From Takakia lepidozioides (Eukaryota > Streptophyta > Takakiopsida > Takakiales > Takakiaceae): a stretch of DNA of 60,000 nt. Below, piece by piece: positions 22,429-33,977 of this stretch. The position numbers and the translations under genes were made by a program. The DNA lies in assembly GCA_030704615.1 (NCBI GenBank), contig CM060734.1:1676001-1736000 (forward strand). The letters run 5' to 3'. Under the pieces are notes generated by a model. That model worked only from the letters and a program-made list of their open reading frames with translations, searched no databases and had not been told where the DNA came from. Every line of letters starts with the position of its first letter. Within the stretch, counting starts at the first letter, position 1.

Positions 22429-24034
22429 TCACCTAATTTGTTTTGGGAATAACTTAGACTGCGTAGCAAAATACTTCACCGTGACATTGTCCGTGAACAC
22501 CTTCACCGGGTTGGAACCAATATAGTGGCGCCAAAACTCCAGGCAATGCACCACCGCCTTCATTTCTTTCTCGTGCGTAGGCCACTGTCGCTCCACTTCA
22601 TTCAGTTTCTTACTTTCGTAAGTCATTGGACGTCCATCCTGCATGAGTACACCCCAAATTGCGAAATCTGACGCATCTGTATGGATCTCAAATGGACGGT
22701 CGAACTCCGGAATTTTGAGGACTGGAGCTTCCGCGCCATCCGCTGCTTCAACTCGGCAAAAGCTTGGCCACAAAAGGTATTCCATACCCAGACTTTGGAT
22801 TTACTCAGGAGGTTTGACAGCGGCCCCGCGATCTTGGCAAAATTTCTCACATACTTCCGGTAAGAGGAGGCGAGTCCTAGGAAGGATCGCACTCCCGGGA
22901 CCGAAGTCAGAGGCTCCCAGTCCAAAATCGCCCTCACCTTTCTGTCATCCATTTTGATCCCATCCTGTGTAATCACATGCCCCAGGAACTCCACTTTTGT
23001 GACCCCGAATTCGCACTTTGAAGCTTTGGCATACAGCTTCTTTCCCGCAATTTCTGGAACACCCTTTTTAGGTGCTCCAGGTGCTCTTCCTTTGTTTTCG
23101 AGTACACCAAGATGTCGTCGATGTACACGATCACAAAGTCATCCAACCACTCCTGGAAAAGGCTGTTCATTAGCGTGCTAAAGGTCGCATGTGCGTTGGT
23201 GAGCCCAAAAGGCATCACCAAGAACTCATATGAACCATACCTTGTCCTGCACGCGGTCTTCTCCTCGTCTCCTTCCGCCACTCGAATTTGATGGTAGCCG
23301 GAGCGCAAATCGATCCGGTTGAAATACTTCGCTCCTGCCAACCGATCAAAGAGGTCATCGATCATTGGCAAAGGGTACCGGTTTTTTATAGTCACCTTAT
23401 TTAGAGCCCTGTAATCGACACACATCCGCAGCATCCCATCCTTCTTGTCTGCGAATAGCACCGGGGCTCCGTAAGGTGACTTACTCAGCCGGATGTACCC
23501 CTTTGACATTAGATCCTTGAGCTGAATCTTCAGCTCAACCAACTCTCTGTGGCTCAACCGGTAGGGCGCCTTGGCAGGCGGCTCCGATCCCGGTATCACC
23601 TCAATCTTGTGGTCAACTCCTCTTCGCGGTGGCAAGCCGTTTGGCAAATCCTCCGGCATCACATCCTGGTATTTCTCCAAAATCCCCTTGATCCAATCTG
23701 GGCTCGGCTCCTTATCGCCTTCTCCCTTCACTTGTCTCACGTAAAGCAAAAACTGGGGTTCGTGTGGCTCCTCCACGGCCCACTCATTTGCTGACAACAA
23801 GTTTATTCGCCCTCCCACTGGGTTGGGCGTTTTCGACACTCTTCAAACTTCGCCACCATTCCCACACGATAGCGTGACTATTCTCTTGCGGCCATCTATG
23901 ACCGCTCTGGATTTGCTCAAAAAGATCATTCCCAAAATGAGATCCACTCCATCGATCTCGCAAATGGTGAAGTTCTCACGTCTCTCCCAACTCCCGAGCT
24001 GAAGAGGAACATCGAACGCCAACCTCGTCGTCAA
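22429..24034 (-). pseudogene. Gypsy reverse transcriptase and RNase H
   Basis: RT shows [46 protein letters not shown] and YIDD (23114-23125, catalytic). RNase H follows with FEIHTDASDFAIWGVLMQDG (catalytic D), PMTYESKKLN, and HEKEMKAVVHCLEFWRHYI. Frames change near 23000 and 22780. A short upstream ORF (23843-24034) carries the protease C-terminus ILGMIFL. Confidence 0.93.
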
Positions 24035-24043
24035 TTGTGGTTC

Positions 24044-25420
24044 TCATTTGGCAGAATGCACCTCAATATAGGCCCCCACATCACTTGTTGGGAGTCCCAG
24101 CTTCCGTGCCGTTGTCGGTGTCATGAAGGAGTGCGACGCTCTTGTGTCCACCAACAACGACACGTTAGTTCCGGAGATTATCCCACTCACAAACATTAAC
24201 TGACTCCCTTTACGTAAGGCGCCAGTTTCCTGATACAACTCACAAGAGTAGTTGTCTACCTTGCAAGTCTTGGCGACCACCGCCTCCACCAAGCGGCTGA
24301 TGGAAGGTTCGGACAACTCCGTGGTTGCCCGAGTCATGTTCAATTGTCTGGGATTCATACACTTTTTGGCCATGTGCCCGGGCTCCCCACAATTGAAGCA
24401 CACTCCATCGCAGGTTGCCTTTTGTCCGCCATAAGGCGTCGCACCTAATTTTCTTTTCGGAGCACCGGGTGTCGTCTTGGCGTGTGAAGGCCCTCCCTTC
24501 GATTTCCACGTGCCATTGTCGCCGCGTGGCCTATCCCACTTCTTTTCCGGTCGAAATGAGTCACCCTCCCGCTGGGTCTTCTTATGGTTCAGCTCCGTAC
24601 GACCTTGTCTTTCGCCCCTAGGGACATCCGAGAAACATTCAGCCCTCTCAATTGCCTTGTTCAAAGTCTTAGGTGGCTTCTCCTCCAACTTCCGTCTGGC
24701 CCATGGGGCCAGTCCCGCCACAAAGTTGAAGACCATTTCGGGTTCTGGCATGTCCGCGACTTCGAGCAACAGCACATTGAAAGACTGAACATATCCCCGA
24801 ATGTCATCCGTTTGCTTCAGATTCCTCATCTTGTCTCGGGTGAGCCAGGACGTGTTGAGGGGCACAAACTGTCTCTTCATCAGTTCCTTGAACCCACTCC
24901 AGTTCAAGATTTCCGAGTTTGGACCTCGGTCGTGAAGGCGTTTCTGCCACCATTGTTGAGCATAGCCCCTCAAATAGGTGGGAGCCACTTCCACCCGATC
25001 CTCATCACTCAACTTGGCCGCCCGGAAGTACTGCTCTAGCTCCAAGAGCCACGTATTGAGTGCCTTCTGATTTTGGACGCCCTCAAAGGTGTCGGGTTCC
25101 TTAGGCATCACCTTAAACTTTGCCTTAGTGGAAGTGGCATTAGCCGCCTTCAACACGTCTTTCAACGTCCCGCCAAACTGCGCCAACAACCTTTCCTAAA
25201 AGGCTGTTGGCATGGGAGGCATCTGTTGGTCTGTCGGAGCTCTCTGGAATTCCTCGGGCTCTGACTCCTCAGATTCCTCCCGTTCTTGAGCGGCCTTGTT
25301 TTCAAAAGCATGCATCGCTTCCTCAAACGGCCGCTTCGGTGACACGTCGCCCCCATCGGGCTCACTAGGATCATCATCTTTCGGGCCGTTCCGCTTTTGC
25401 TTTGGCTTGCCCGACCCCAT
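24044..25420 (-). pseudogene. Gypsy gag and protease
   Basis: Gag starts at the ATG at 25420 (MGSGKPKQKRNG, then an acidic, Glu-rich stretch). After a frame break near 25196 it continues with a retrotransposon gag core (YLRGYAQQWWQKRL). The CCHC knuckle CFNCGEPGHMAKKC lies near 24365-24405. Protease follows, but its active-site triad reads VDTRASHSF where D-T/S-G-A is expected. The Gly-to-Arg change would disable it. Confidence 0.9.
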
Positions 25421-25456
25421 GATGAGGCCGATCCCAAAGACGATCGCGTACTGAAC

Positions 25457-25474
25457 TCTAAGCTCTGATACCAA
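25457..25474 (-). other. Gypsy primer binding site (tRNA-Met)
   Basis: The minus strand reads TTGGTATCAGAGCTTAGAG directly after the 5' LTR. This is complementary to initiator Met-tRNA, as in most plant gypsy elements. Confidence 0.9.
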
Positions 25475-25475
25475 G

Positions 25476-25900
25476 TGTCGCGCACCTCACTTCGGTAAGC
25501 TCCCCTTCAAGTCATAGTTACTCGCTTTGATGCGCGCGTCGAACTCCCAACCTGGCCGCGGAGCCAACTCGGAGCTTCGGCTACTCACCGGGACATAACG
25601 GTCCCCTTTTCTTCCCCCAAGACTCCCAAGACTCCCCACAACTCCCACCACAAGGTCTCCGCCCCATGGTGAGTCCTATGCCACCCCCCTAAGTCCGTTA
25701 AGCTACCACCACCCTCGTGGAACCACCCCCACCGCAACCCGGTGTGCGGGGCTCCACCTAGTGAGCGCCTCCGCCTCCTTGAGTGCCTTGGGCACTCAAG
25801 GGTGCTTCAGCCCCCGCATCTATTGTTGCCACCGCCCCCACCACAAGGGCAGCCCCTCTCGTGTCCCGACCCCCTGCCCTCAAGGCAAAGGGCCGCGACA
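25476..25900 (-). repeat. Gypsy 5' LTR (internally deleted)
   Basis: 425-bp copy with the same ends as the left LTR. It lacks about 300 bp that correspond to ~19370-19670 of the other copy. The deletion boundary carries a repeated CCCAAGACTCCC, suggesting slippage or recombination. Confidence 0.9.
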
Positions 25901-25905
25901 GGATC

Positions 25906-26630
25906 TGAAGAAATAAACCACACTCACCGTTCTTAGCTTACAAAGTCAAGACGGGGTATTTGTTGATGAATCCTGTTTCTTCTATGGACAATAAGTGGTC
26001 CCTCAAATGGGCCCATCTGGCCGACTGCCCATCTACCTTGAAGCTCATATGGAAAGATGTCTGGCGAAAAGACATGGCTGCTTGTGTCTTGGGATTTCTC
26101 TGGAAATTGGTCAACCGGATCCTTCCTGTTCGTTGCTATTTTCTTGACTCCCCTCAGGAACGCGTAGGATGCTCCTGGCAGGTCCTTGAATCCTTGGAAC
26201 ATTGCCTCTGTTTTTCCCTCTGGCCAGAGTCACTTGGTCCAAAATTGTGACTCCTCTTCACTCTCCCTCCCCTTCAATTCTGCTTCTAAATTTCCAAGCT
26301 GCCTCTCTTTGGTCCCCTTGCCCGGTGTGGGGAACGTTAAGGGCCCACACCTTATGGAATGTTTGGAAGGCTACGTGTGCTCTTGTTTTTTAGGGTAAAC
26401 CGAACTGTGTGAGGTCAGTCCTGTATAAGATTCACTCAAACATGATGTCTGAGGCCAGGAAGGCATGGCGGGTGTTGGGGATAGCTTCTAGCAGGTGTCA
26501 AGATAGACGCAGGGCACAACTCTTCGCAGAATTTGATAGTTCCTGGGGAAAAGGAGATCGTATTTGCTCTAGAGAATCCGACTCTAACGTGCTATGGAAG
26601 GATAGATCCCGCCAAGTTGGCAGCTCCCCC
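25906..26630 (+). pseudogene. LINE 2 C-terminal zinc-binding (zf-RVT) region
   Basis: Continues the interrupted LINE with WSLKWAHLADCPSTLKLIWK, then FLWKLVNRILPVRCYF and ESLEHCLCFSLWP. This is the usual plant LINE zf-RVT pattern (WK...FLWRL...LP, then ES.EHLFF.C). It is joined to 19222 in the ancestral copy, and frame breaks are present. Confidence 0.8.
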
Positions 26631-27704
26631 TGTAGATGCATATATTGGTACACTTTTCTTTTCAGATCGTTTTTTATCATAAGACAAGCGGTTTCGGCAT
26701 TGTACTGCCAAAACAGGTTAGTTTGTTAGTTGTCTGGAAATCGTTGGTAAAGCACGTAGGAAATTAGATAGTGTCTGTGACGACCATGGAGTGGAACTTT
26801 GGCGTCAAGATGACCGTAAGAAGCTGCATTGATAGCAGATTAGGCTGTCAATTCGGTACCAGAAACGACAAGTTAATCCTGTTGAAACAACACAGGACGA
26901 CTGTTCCAGTCCCAGATTGCGATCTCTCTTTTCTCCCGCCTTTCAAGTCTAGTAGGAACACATGGCGAGGAGCTTGGCAATTGGTGGAAGCGACATGTAC
27001 AGCGATGGAATATCGCAACAAAACAATTGGCCGCATCGGAATGACAGCAGGTCAGGACGACTTCAAACGGCAAAGCGTGGACTTGTTAGCGGTGCGGAAC
27101 AACTGGAGGGGACTCCGGACAACCTATGACTCAGTGGCAAGGTCAAAGACCCCAGAGCCATCACCAGGGATTTGAATTCCAAAAATACCACAAAATCTAT
27201 GTGTAGCGAAAATACGACGAATGGCGAGAAGCGCATCTTTTTACTACCAATGGAGCTGAGAATTTACAGGCTGATACAAGGTATATAATTGTAGTTTGTC
27301 ACCAAGTTTGGTGATTTACGAAGCTGATTAGCAGCGGGGCCAAATTATTGAGTTGGCGGCACTCACGGGGCCTATTATTTGCATTTCTACTTCTTGGATG
27401 GATGAAAAATCCTGGAATTCGCCTTGAGGAGCTGGATGGATGAAATGACAACTCGCGCCAACTGGTCATCCAATTGGATGGATGAAAAGCCAGCTTTCAT
27501 TTGCCTCTAAGACTTTTCATCCATGTTGAATATTATATTATAGATTCGCCAAGGAAACAATAGGTTAATGAATATTTTCTTCTCTTGCTCAGTTTCCTCT
27601 TGTTGTTGTAGTGTTGTTAGTTTGAGGCTTGAGGAGGCTAGATCCTAGGGAGTGGAGCTTGAAGCTCCCTAGTTAGGTAGAATTCTTGTGAGCTAAGGCA
27701 AGTG
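26631..27704 (+). repeat. ~1.07-kb direct repeat, copy 1 (candidate LTR)
   Basis: Begins TGTAGATGCATATATTGG and matches 35690-36824 closely up to '...AAGGCAAGTG'. It lacks a ~60-bp TATA-bearing segment of copy 2. It starts where LINE 2 ends. Both copies keep the same 134-codon open frame. LTR of a large element is the simplest reading, but the 3' boundary and target duplication are not clear. Confidence 0.65.
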
Positions 27705-27992
27705 TTACGGCGGGGCCCGCATGTGGGAGAGGGGGTCGCGACGGGTGGGGCGCCCCCTACCCGCCGGGGTCAGTCTGCTCGGGTGAGCCGTCCCGGGGCG
27801 CGCGTAGGGGAAGCGAGAGGGGGGGAGTGAGTCTGTTGGGCCCACAAAACACCTGAAATACATAGATAATTAATTAATTATCTCGAGGGTTTGTAGAAAG
27901 CAGTGGGTAGTGTGGTGGTAAAGAGCAACTTGTGATGAATGTGAGGTTTGGTTTTCAAATCTTGGCAGGTGATATTGTGGCGGTAATGTGTG

Positions 27993-29030
27993 TTAATTAT
28001 AAGTATATATTTTGTTTGAGGAGGGTCTGAAGGTTGGAGTTAGGCGCTCGCCAGTTGGAGTCCGTTGGTCAGTCCACTCGTCAATCGCCAGTCTACTGGT
28101 GAGTCCGCTTGCCAATCGCCAGTAGGAGTCCGATCTCTTCCGGACGAGCAGGGACGCATTCACCTGTACCTCCTTGGGTGAAATACCTGCAGGTTTAGCC
28201 AACTTGCGAGCAGAGATAGCATCCCTAGGGTTATCCACATAAGCTGGACAATCTGCTTTAACATGGCCCTGTTTATGGCATTTGTGACACACAACATAAA
28301 GCACCTCTTCCTGGGTGACGACCGAGATGAAGGAACCATCCAAGGATGGGAGCTTGATGGATTTGGGGATGATGGCCGATTCGGGCATCAATACGACGAT
28401 GTGCGGAACTCCACTATCTTTGAAGTCATCATTTGGAGCAGCTATGTCGTTGTCGCTTTTGCGGGGATCAGAGCTCGTGATGGTTAGGAAGAATTGAACC
28501 AACGAACGAGCCAAAATTGGCACCAGTTTCAGGCAGCGAGCGGAGGTAATTACCTGGAAGGAAGGGCAACGCAATAACCCGAGGGCGATAAGTGATACCA
28601 CCTTTGTGCCCCAATCCTTAGTCCATGGAAAAATGTTGATTCTAAAACGGGATTTAGCAGGGTTGAACTCAAGCGCCTTCTCTACGAACTCCGGAGAAGA
28701 GAACATGAGAGAGTAAAAACTGCGGCCGAGGGGATACAAAAGTGCTAGGTGAGCTCACCTTTGGTGCTGGGTTCCTGCGCCCATCGACGGGCCCAAAACC
28801 TATCACGCGCACGACCCGGAAAATGCACTAGAATACCCGTTTCCTTCAGAAGGAGCGAGTGCTCTTTGACGAGTTCCAGGTCCAGCTTGAAAATTGGCTG
28901 GTTCTCGTCTACCACCCCTGCAGACTCACTCCACATCTGAATAGAGCTATCAGCAACCAAGTCAAGAGCTGGAGGCCCATTTCCCAAAACCCCTGGGCCG
29001 TTGTTGTTGTTGCGTAGCGGACATGAATCT
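27993..29030 (-). pseudogene. LINE ORF1 (DUF4283 + CCHC knuckle)
   Basis: ORF1 RNA-binding protein of a plant L1-type LINE, in two frames. 28987-28745 (-) holds TGILVHFPGRARDRFWARRW. 28739 down holds YPLGRSFYSLMFSSPEFVEKAL and RINIFPWTKDWG, which is a DUF4283 fold. A CCHC knuckle CHKCHKQGHVKADC follows near 28250. The C-terminus runs into 'ggcgagcggact'-type repeats like those at the start of LINE 2, so it is probably the same family on the opposite strand. Confidence 0.8.
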
Positions 29031-29520
29031 CTAAAGAGCAGATGAGAAGCTTTGAACTAACCGAAGGGGGACGAGAAGGGAAAGAGCAGAACGAGGGAAG
29101 AAAAGTCCACAAAAAAGAGAGATGACTCCGGCCGAAGCCGGCATAACTAAGAGCCACTTCGCCTCGCAGCTACTGCCCCTTTTCGGGGGTGGGCTCTATG
29201 AAACTAGAGGGTGCCCGGGGGGGACCCAGCAACCAAAGGAGAAAGCGTACCCGGGGGTACCTAAGAGATAGCGGGTAGATTGGATTCAAGCTGCCTTTTG
29301 TTAGTGATAATAGCAGTGAGAGAGCGTATCGCCGTCAGATGGATTGCTTTAAAGCATTTGTGTATGGGGGAGAAAGGGATTTTGAGGTTTTCGTGAAGAG
29401 CAGAGATGTTAGCATTGTGAATGCCGCCTCTGGTGTCGGCGGTAATGACAGTTAGGGGGCCTGTGGACCAGCCACGCTGGCGTATTGCGAGGATGAGCGG
29501 GGCGTATTTTTGACGTTTTT

Positions 29521-32101
29521 CTAGAGTGGAAGAGCTGGGGTAGCGGTCATTACAGTATGTGAATTCGATAAAGTGAATGGTGAGGTTGGGGATGGGGTGC
29601 TAGGCCGTGGTGCGTATATGGGCAGCCCATACACTCGTAGAATGTCCGGACAGAGTCTAGCGGGGCATGCATAGGGTGGGGGTAATTGGCAGGAGCATGG
29701 CAGTAGCCATGAGGGTATAGTGTGGTCAGGGGGCCTGCCCTGGTAGGTTCCAGCATTGATGAGTGAGAACCAGTGTGTTTCAGGCCGTCGTAACAGAAGT
29801 TTATGGATGTGCCAGACGACATGGTTGTGTCGAGTAATACGAAGGCCATGAATGACGGGATGTGTGCATTGGCTAAGCAGGTGAAGCCAAGTGTCGCGGG
29901 TTGAGTGGGTGCTAGCAGAGAGCGGACAATTTGGGGAGGGAAAACGGTGGGGCCAGAAGACGTGTTTCCGCTGGTGGCCCATGTACTATGCATATCTGAA
30001 TTTAAGGGTCTGTCTTATTTGAGCATCGGTTGCAAGATTAGTGTGCTAGAAGTGATTAGACAGTTTATGGTTCAGTACTGAGGATTGTGTCCATTTCTGG
30101 ATGTGTAGTTTAGTGTGGCTAGCGGAAGTTGAGGCTTGCTTGCTAGTTTCTCGAGTAAGGGAGGTAAAGAGGTTCCGGATAGGACAAGGTTCCGGGGGGC
30201 CAGGAACGGGGTGGATGAACCAGAATGGATTGGCATGGGCAACATGGATGGGGTCTAGAGTGGGATCCATCGGGGGCCGGGTGGCCCCACGTTGGGCAAA
30301 GAGGTCAGCCATTTCGTTGCCAGTGATACCAGTGTACGAGCGAACTTTGAGAAAGTGGATGGGTTGGTTCAGGGAGATAGCAAGATGGACAATGGCGGCA
30401 ATGAGGTTACCTCACGGTGGTGGTGGTGCGAGGAAGGGCGGGAGAGGTGGTTACGGATGAGAAAGAGTGAGGTAAGGCTATCGGTAAAGATATAGTGGGG
30501 TGGGGGCAGTTGGATGAGGGTATCATGGATGGCCATGAGTTCGGCACGAAGGATGTTGGCTGGGCCGGGAAGGCGCAGGGCAATCCCTTGGTTGGTAGCG
30601 GCATGGTAAATACCATATCCAGCCCTGGGGCCCGCTATGAGGGATCCGTCAGTGTAGTGGGAGTGGGCAGGTGGGTACTTAAGAGGTAGAACCTGGTGGG
30701 ATAGCGGGGGTTCACTATGAGCGGGCATGATAAGTGAGATGGGGGGGGCAGGGTAGCGCTTTAGACCATGTTTTACCTGGGTTTATTCTGAGGTAAGGGC
30801 CGGGAGTAGCGGGTCGGGTTCGAGTGGGGGGACAGGAAATGTAGTTGCTTTTATGCCATGCATGTCTGTTAGGAGGCGAGTAAGGCGGGAAGGAAAGTCG
30901 TTGGGTATGGTGGAAGCGGTGGGGGTGTGATGGACAAGTAATATTAGGGTTAGGGTGGGTTCCCGGTGTTTTAGGTATTTGGGAAAGGGCGGGGTGCGGG
31001 AGTATTTGATCTGGTCTGGGTCGATAGTAGCTAAAGGTGTGACCTCGGGGGGGAGGTGGAGGAGAGGGTGCCTAGAGGTCGGCAGTTGTTGGTGTGTTAG
31101 AAGAAGGATGGTGGCGGCGGCGGAGGGGGAGGATTGGGCCGCGAGGCGAGCCCATTGGAGAGCATCGTGCGCGAATAACCAAGGGGGTGGATGTGCAAGC
31201 CCGCAACCAGTCCAGGTATGTTGTGTGGCAGAGCCGGAGGCTCCAAATATGCAGTCCCCGGGGTGGGGGCTAGAGTATGACGAGAGCTCCATCGGGCATG
31301 TGAGCGGGCTAGAGTAATAGGAGTGTGTGATTTGAAAAGAGGTTATAAGAAATGATAGGATGTCAGGTGGGAGGGTGGTATGAGAGTAGGCTTGTGTTAG
31401 CTTGTGGGGGGTGCTGGGTTTTTTGTGGGGGGTATCACCTAAGTACCGGTCAACAAGCCAGCAGACTTCTGTAGCAAAGTCTTGCCTAGGGGGCAGTAGC
31501 TGACTGGGTAACGGGTTGGATTTGAGAATTTGTGCCATAGCCAAGTGAGTCTGTCGTTGGGGATGAGTCCAATGTAACGGCCGTAAAGAGCGTATAGACT
31601 GGACATATGTTTGCCAAAGCGTATTATGGGGGGGATGTGCATGATATCTTTGTTAGGGTTGCATTTCGTGATGCATACATGCACCTCAGGAGCAACTAGG
31701 GGGTTATGCACATATCGGGCGTCCAACAACTGGGTTTGGGAAGAATGTTGTTGGTGTATATGAGCTAGGTAGTTGGTGTTAGTTGTTTTATGGAATGCGG
31801 TGAGGAGGTCAAGGTTATGGGCCCGGTCATAGTCGTCATGGGACCCAAAAAGGTCATCCTCTGTTTGCCAGGTGTTGTCTTCTGGTGGGTAGCCAGCCCA
31901 TTTACATAGATAGAAAGTATCAAGGCATGTGGCGCCAAGCTCATCGGTAGAGGTTTGAGTTTTGATCCCTAAAATAGCTTCAATAATGAAGGCTTCCGGA
32001 TTGTCATGATTGGTAGAGTGTGGGGTTAGGAGTAGAGGCGGGTGAGCTAGGGACAACGGGGTGTGGGGGGTAGCCGGGCCGGAAGAGGTGGGTGTGGTCA
32101 A
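29521..32101 (-). pseudogene. LINE 3' half: chromodomain, PCIF1-like MTase fold, RNase H, zf-RVT
   Basis: Read 5'-3' on the minus strand. A chromodomain-like block YLCKWAGYPPEDNTWQTEDD lies near 31995-31860. After a frame break near 31495 comes a ~250-residue domain with SSPLTC, YSSPHPGDCIFGASGS and GCGLAHPPPW (31330-31180), which resembles the PCIF1 m6Am methyltransferase fold. RNase H follows: YTDGSLIAG, ILRAELMAI, FTDSLTSLF and, in another frame, GNEMADLFAQRGA, so all four acidic residues are present. The ANPFWFIHPVPGPPE linker comes next. Last is a C-terminal zinc region with LLSQCTHPVIHG and RHNHVVWHIHKLL near 29820-29900. No RT is seen; the copy is 5'-truncated near 32.1 kb. Several frameshifts are present. 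Confidence 0.75.
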
Positions 32102-32422
32102 GATTGACCCTGTCTCATGGATGGGGGCAGGGTGGTAGGGGGGGGGGGGGCAGTAGTTGTAGGATGTATGTTAGTTGTAGAAGCTTTGAGCATATGGAGA
32201 ATAGAAGAAGTTGGGGTTGTTCTATATTGAGGGAGGAGACTTGTTTGTTATGGGGGAAGAGTGTGCAGGAAGTGGTCATATGGCAGAAAAGGGAACGAAG
32301 GTGGGATAGGTATCGGCAAGTTTTGACAGTAGCGCTGGAATATTTGAGGGTGAACTCGCTAGGAGTGAGTAGTCTGTAGCTAGAGGTTGTGGTGAGTTGG
32401 GCAAGTGTCGTGATGTGCAGTT

Positions 32423-33977
32423 ATGACTAGGCAGCAAAGAGATACGCTAGGTAAAGGACCTGGGTATGTGGTGCCTGAGTCCACGTCCTCTGCCTCGGAG
32501 CAGGACGATTTAGATTTTGCCATGATGAAGTCTGATACGCAGAAGGTAGCAACGACACTGCTTCGCAAAGAAGACAACATACGACCGAAGGAGAAGGAGG
32601 TGGCATTTGCAGAAGCAGACCCCTTAGTGGTGAAATCAACGCCCTCCCTTCCACCCGTGGCAAGACCGAAGGTTTCGGCATTTCGACCGGCAGTATCGGC
32701 AAGGTTGCCCAAAAGAAGAACATCCTCGACCATGCGGTTCACCGACGAGCTAGAGCCATACAATCTACTGGAGGATCTGCGCCACATTCAGGCAAACATT
32801 ACTCTTGCCCAACTCATTACTATGGTGCCAACAATTCGGCATGCACTCAAGGCTTCATTAGTGAGGAAAAGGATTGGACATTCAGCCCAATCTCATCATA
32901 TCAACGCGCAAGTCGATCCGGGACCAGTCGAGATTGAAGTGAAGATCGTTGACTGCATGTTTAGTGGATGGCGAGAGTTCGGTAAACATCATGCCTCTCT
33001 CCACCTTGTCCAAGTTAGGATTGAACGTGACAATGGAATCCCCCTTGACTATCAAGATGGCCGATCAACGGAGGATCAGGCCCGTGGGCCACATAGTGAA
33101 CGTCAAAATGAAGACGGGTGGCTACACGTACGCGGTGGACTTTCAAATCATTGACTTTCCCATCGACGAATATTCTTACGCCCTCCTATTGGGGAGGCCA
33201 TGGTTGGTCCAGTCTCGAGCACGAACGGACTGGGGGGCACGCACCATCACTTACGGGGTAAGACCTTACATTACTACTGTTGCATTTCTTTCAAGGGCAC
33301 CTCATGTCATTACGGATGAGGATCAGTTCAATGGCGCAATCGGCTCCGATGAAGAGTTTGCTGACTTGAGCGAAGAAGATTTGTGGTCAGATGAGGAAAT
33401 TCCTCCGAAGCCACATGCTCACCGAGTACTGGCAACAACTACCGCGCCTCGCAGGGAGGTTAAGCGAAGGAAGGTAGGACTAGAGGATGCAGTCAGGTCC
33501 CTAGGTCCGGGATTATACAAATACGAGTCTGATGCGGACTGCATCGCCTGGTTGTTTGGAGAAAACCAAGGCAAGGAGGTGATGGTACACTCGGTAGCAA
33601 CCGATGCACTTCCAGAGTTTGAATTACTGACCGAGCTCTTTTCCCTATTCGTTGAACAGGTTGGTTTGCAGGAACAGGAGGTTCCTCAGGAGGAGAACGG
33701 CGAGATAGTTGACATGAAAATTGTGGAAGAGGCTGACCTAGAGAGGGATGTCATTAGACATAGCACCCCCTACACTCCATTTTTGCAGCAGGGTTTGAAT
33801 GGATCCAAATTTGAGCCTGGATCAATCTTTACGTCGGAGCCAGCAACGCAATTGGTCGACACGTTGATGGAGGATGAGGCGCTTTCTAGGATGACAAGTG
33901 AGGAAGCCCAATGGGGCTCTAAACAAGTGTCAATGTCCCAGCTGCCACTACCTCAAGAGTTTCGAGACATGGGGTAG
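32423..33977 (+). pseudogene. LTR-retroelement gag tail and retropepsin
   Basis: The first frame (32423-33154) is a charged, Ser-rich linker ending in LRHIQANITLAQLI and EIEVKIVDC. After a frame break near 32960 an aspartic-protease domain follows: CLVDGESSVNIMPLSTLSKL (active site DGES in place of DTGAS), the flap-side block YAVDFQIIDF, and LLLGRPWL, which replaces ILG. A long acidic C-terminus with DEEFADLSEEDLWSDEE runs to 33977. This matches gag-pol pieces of Ty3-type elements in seedless plants and gymnosperms. RT and integrase are absent. It is the only LTR-type coding piece between the two ~1.1-kb repeats and has the same orientation. Confidence 0.7.

Larger units (their letters stand above)
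19223..25900 (-). mobile_element. Ty3/gypsy chromovirus inserted in LINE 2
   Basis: The LTRs start TGTCGCG and end CGCGACA (19223-19949 and 25476-25900). The flanks are GGATT and GGATC, a target duplication with one change. Internal order on the minus strand: primer site, gag with CCHC, protease, RT, RNase H, integrase with HHCC, and a C-terminal chromodomain, which marks a chromovirus. Flanking LINE sequence is continuous across the insertion. ORFs are broken by frameshifts and stops, so the copy is defective. Confidence 0.95.
15570..26630 (+). mobile_element. LINE 2 (L1-type), split by a Ty3/gypsy insertion
   Basis: The LINE runs from a 5' segment of short 'ggcgagcggact' repeats (15.58-15.69 kb) through ORF2 RT to about 19222. 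It resumes at 25901/25906 with the C-terminal RT zinc-binding region and ends near 26630. The intervening 6.7 kb is a complete gypsy element. The same 5' repeat motif occurs in reverse at 28.05-28.14 kb, next to a LINE ORF1 on the minus strand, so both fragments likely belong to one family. No apurinic-type endonuclease domain could be read in 15.7-16.7 kb. Confidence 0.75.

Noticed and set aside
32092-32379. Plus-strand ORF over the G-rich start of LINE 3
   Set aside because: Gly/Arg/Trp-rich composition from G-rich DNA next to a poly-G run, antisense to a recognised LINE frame.
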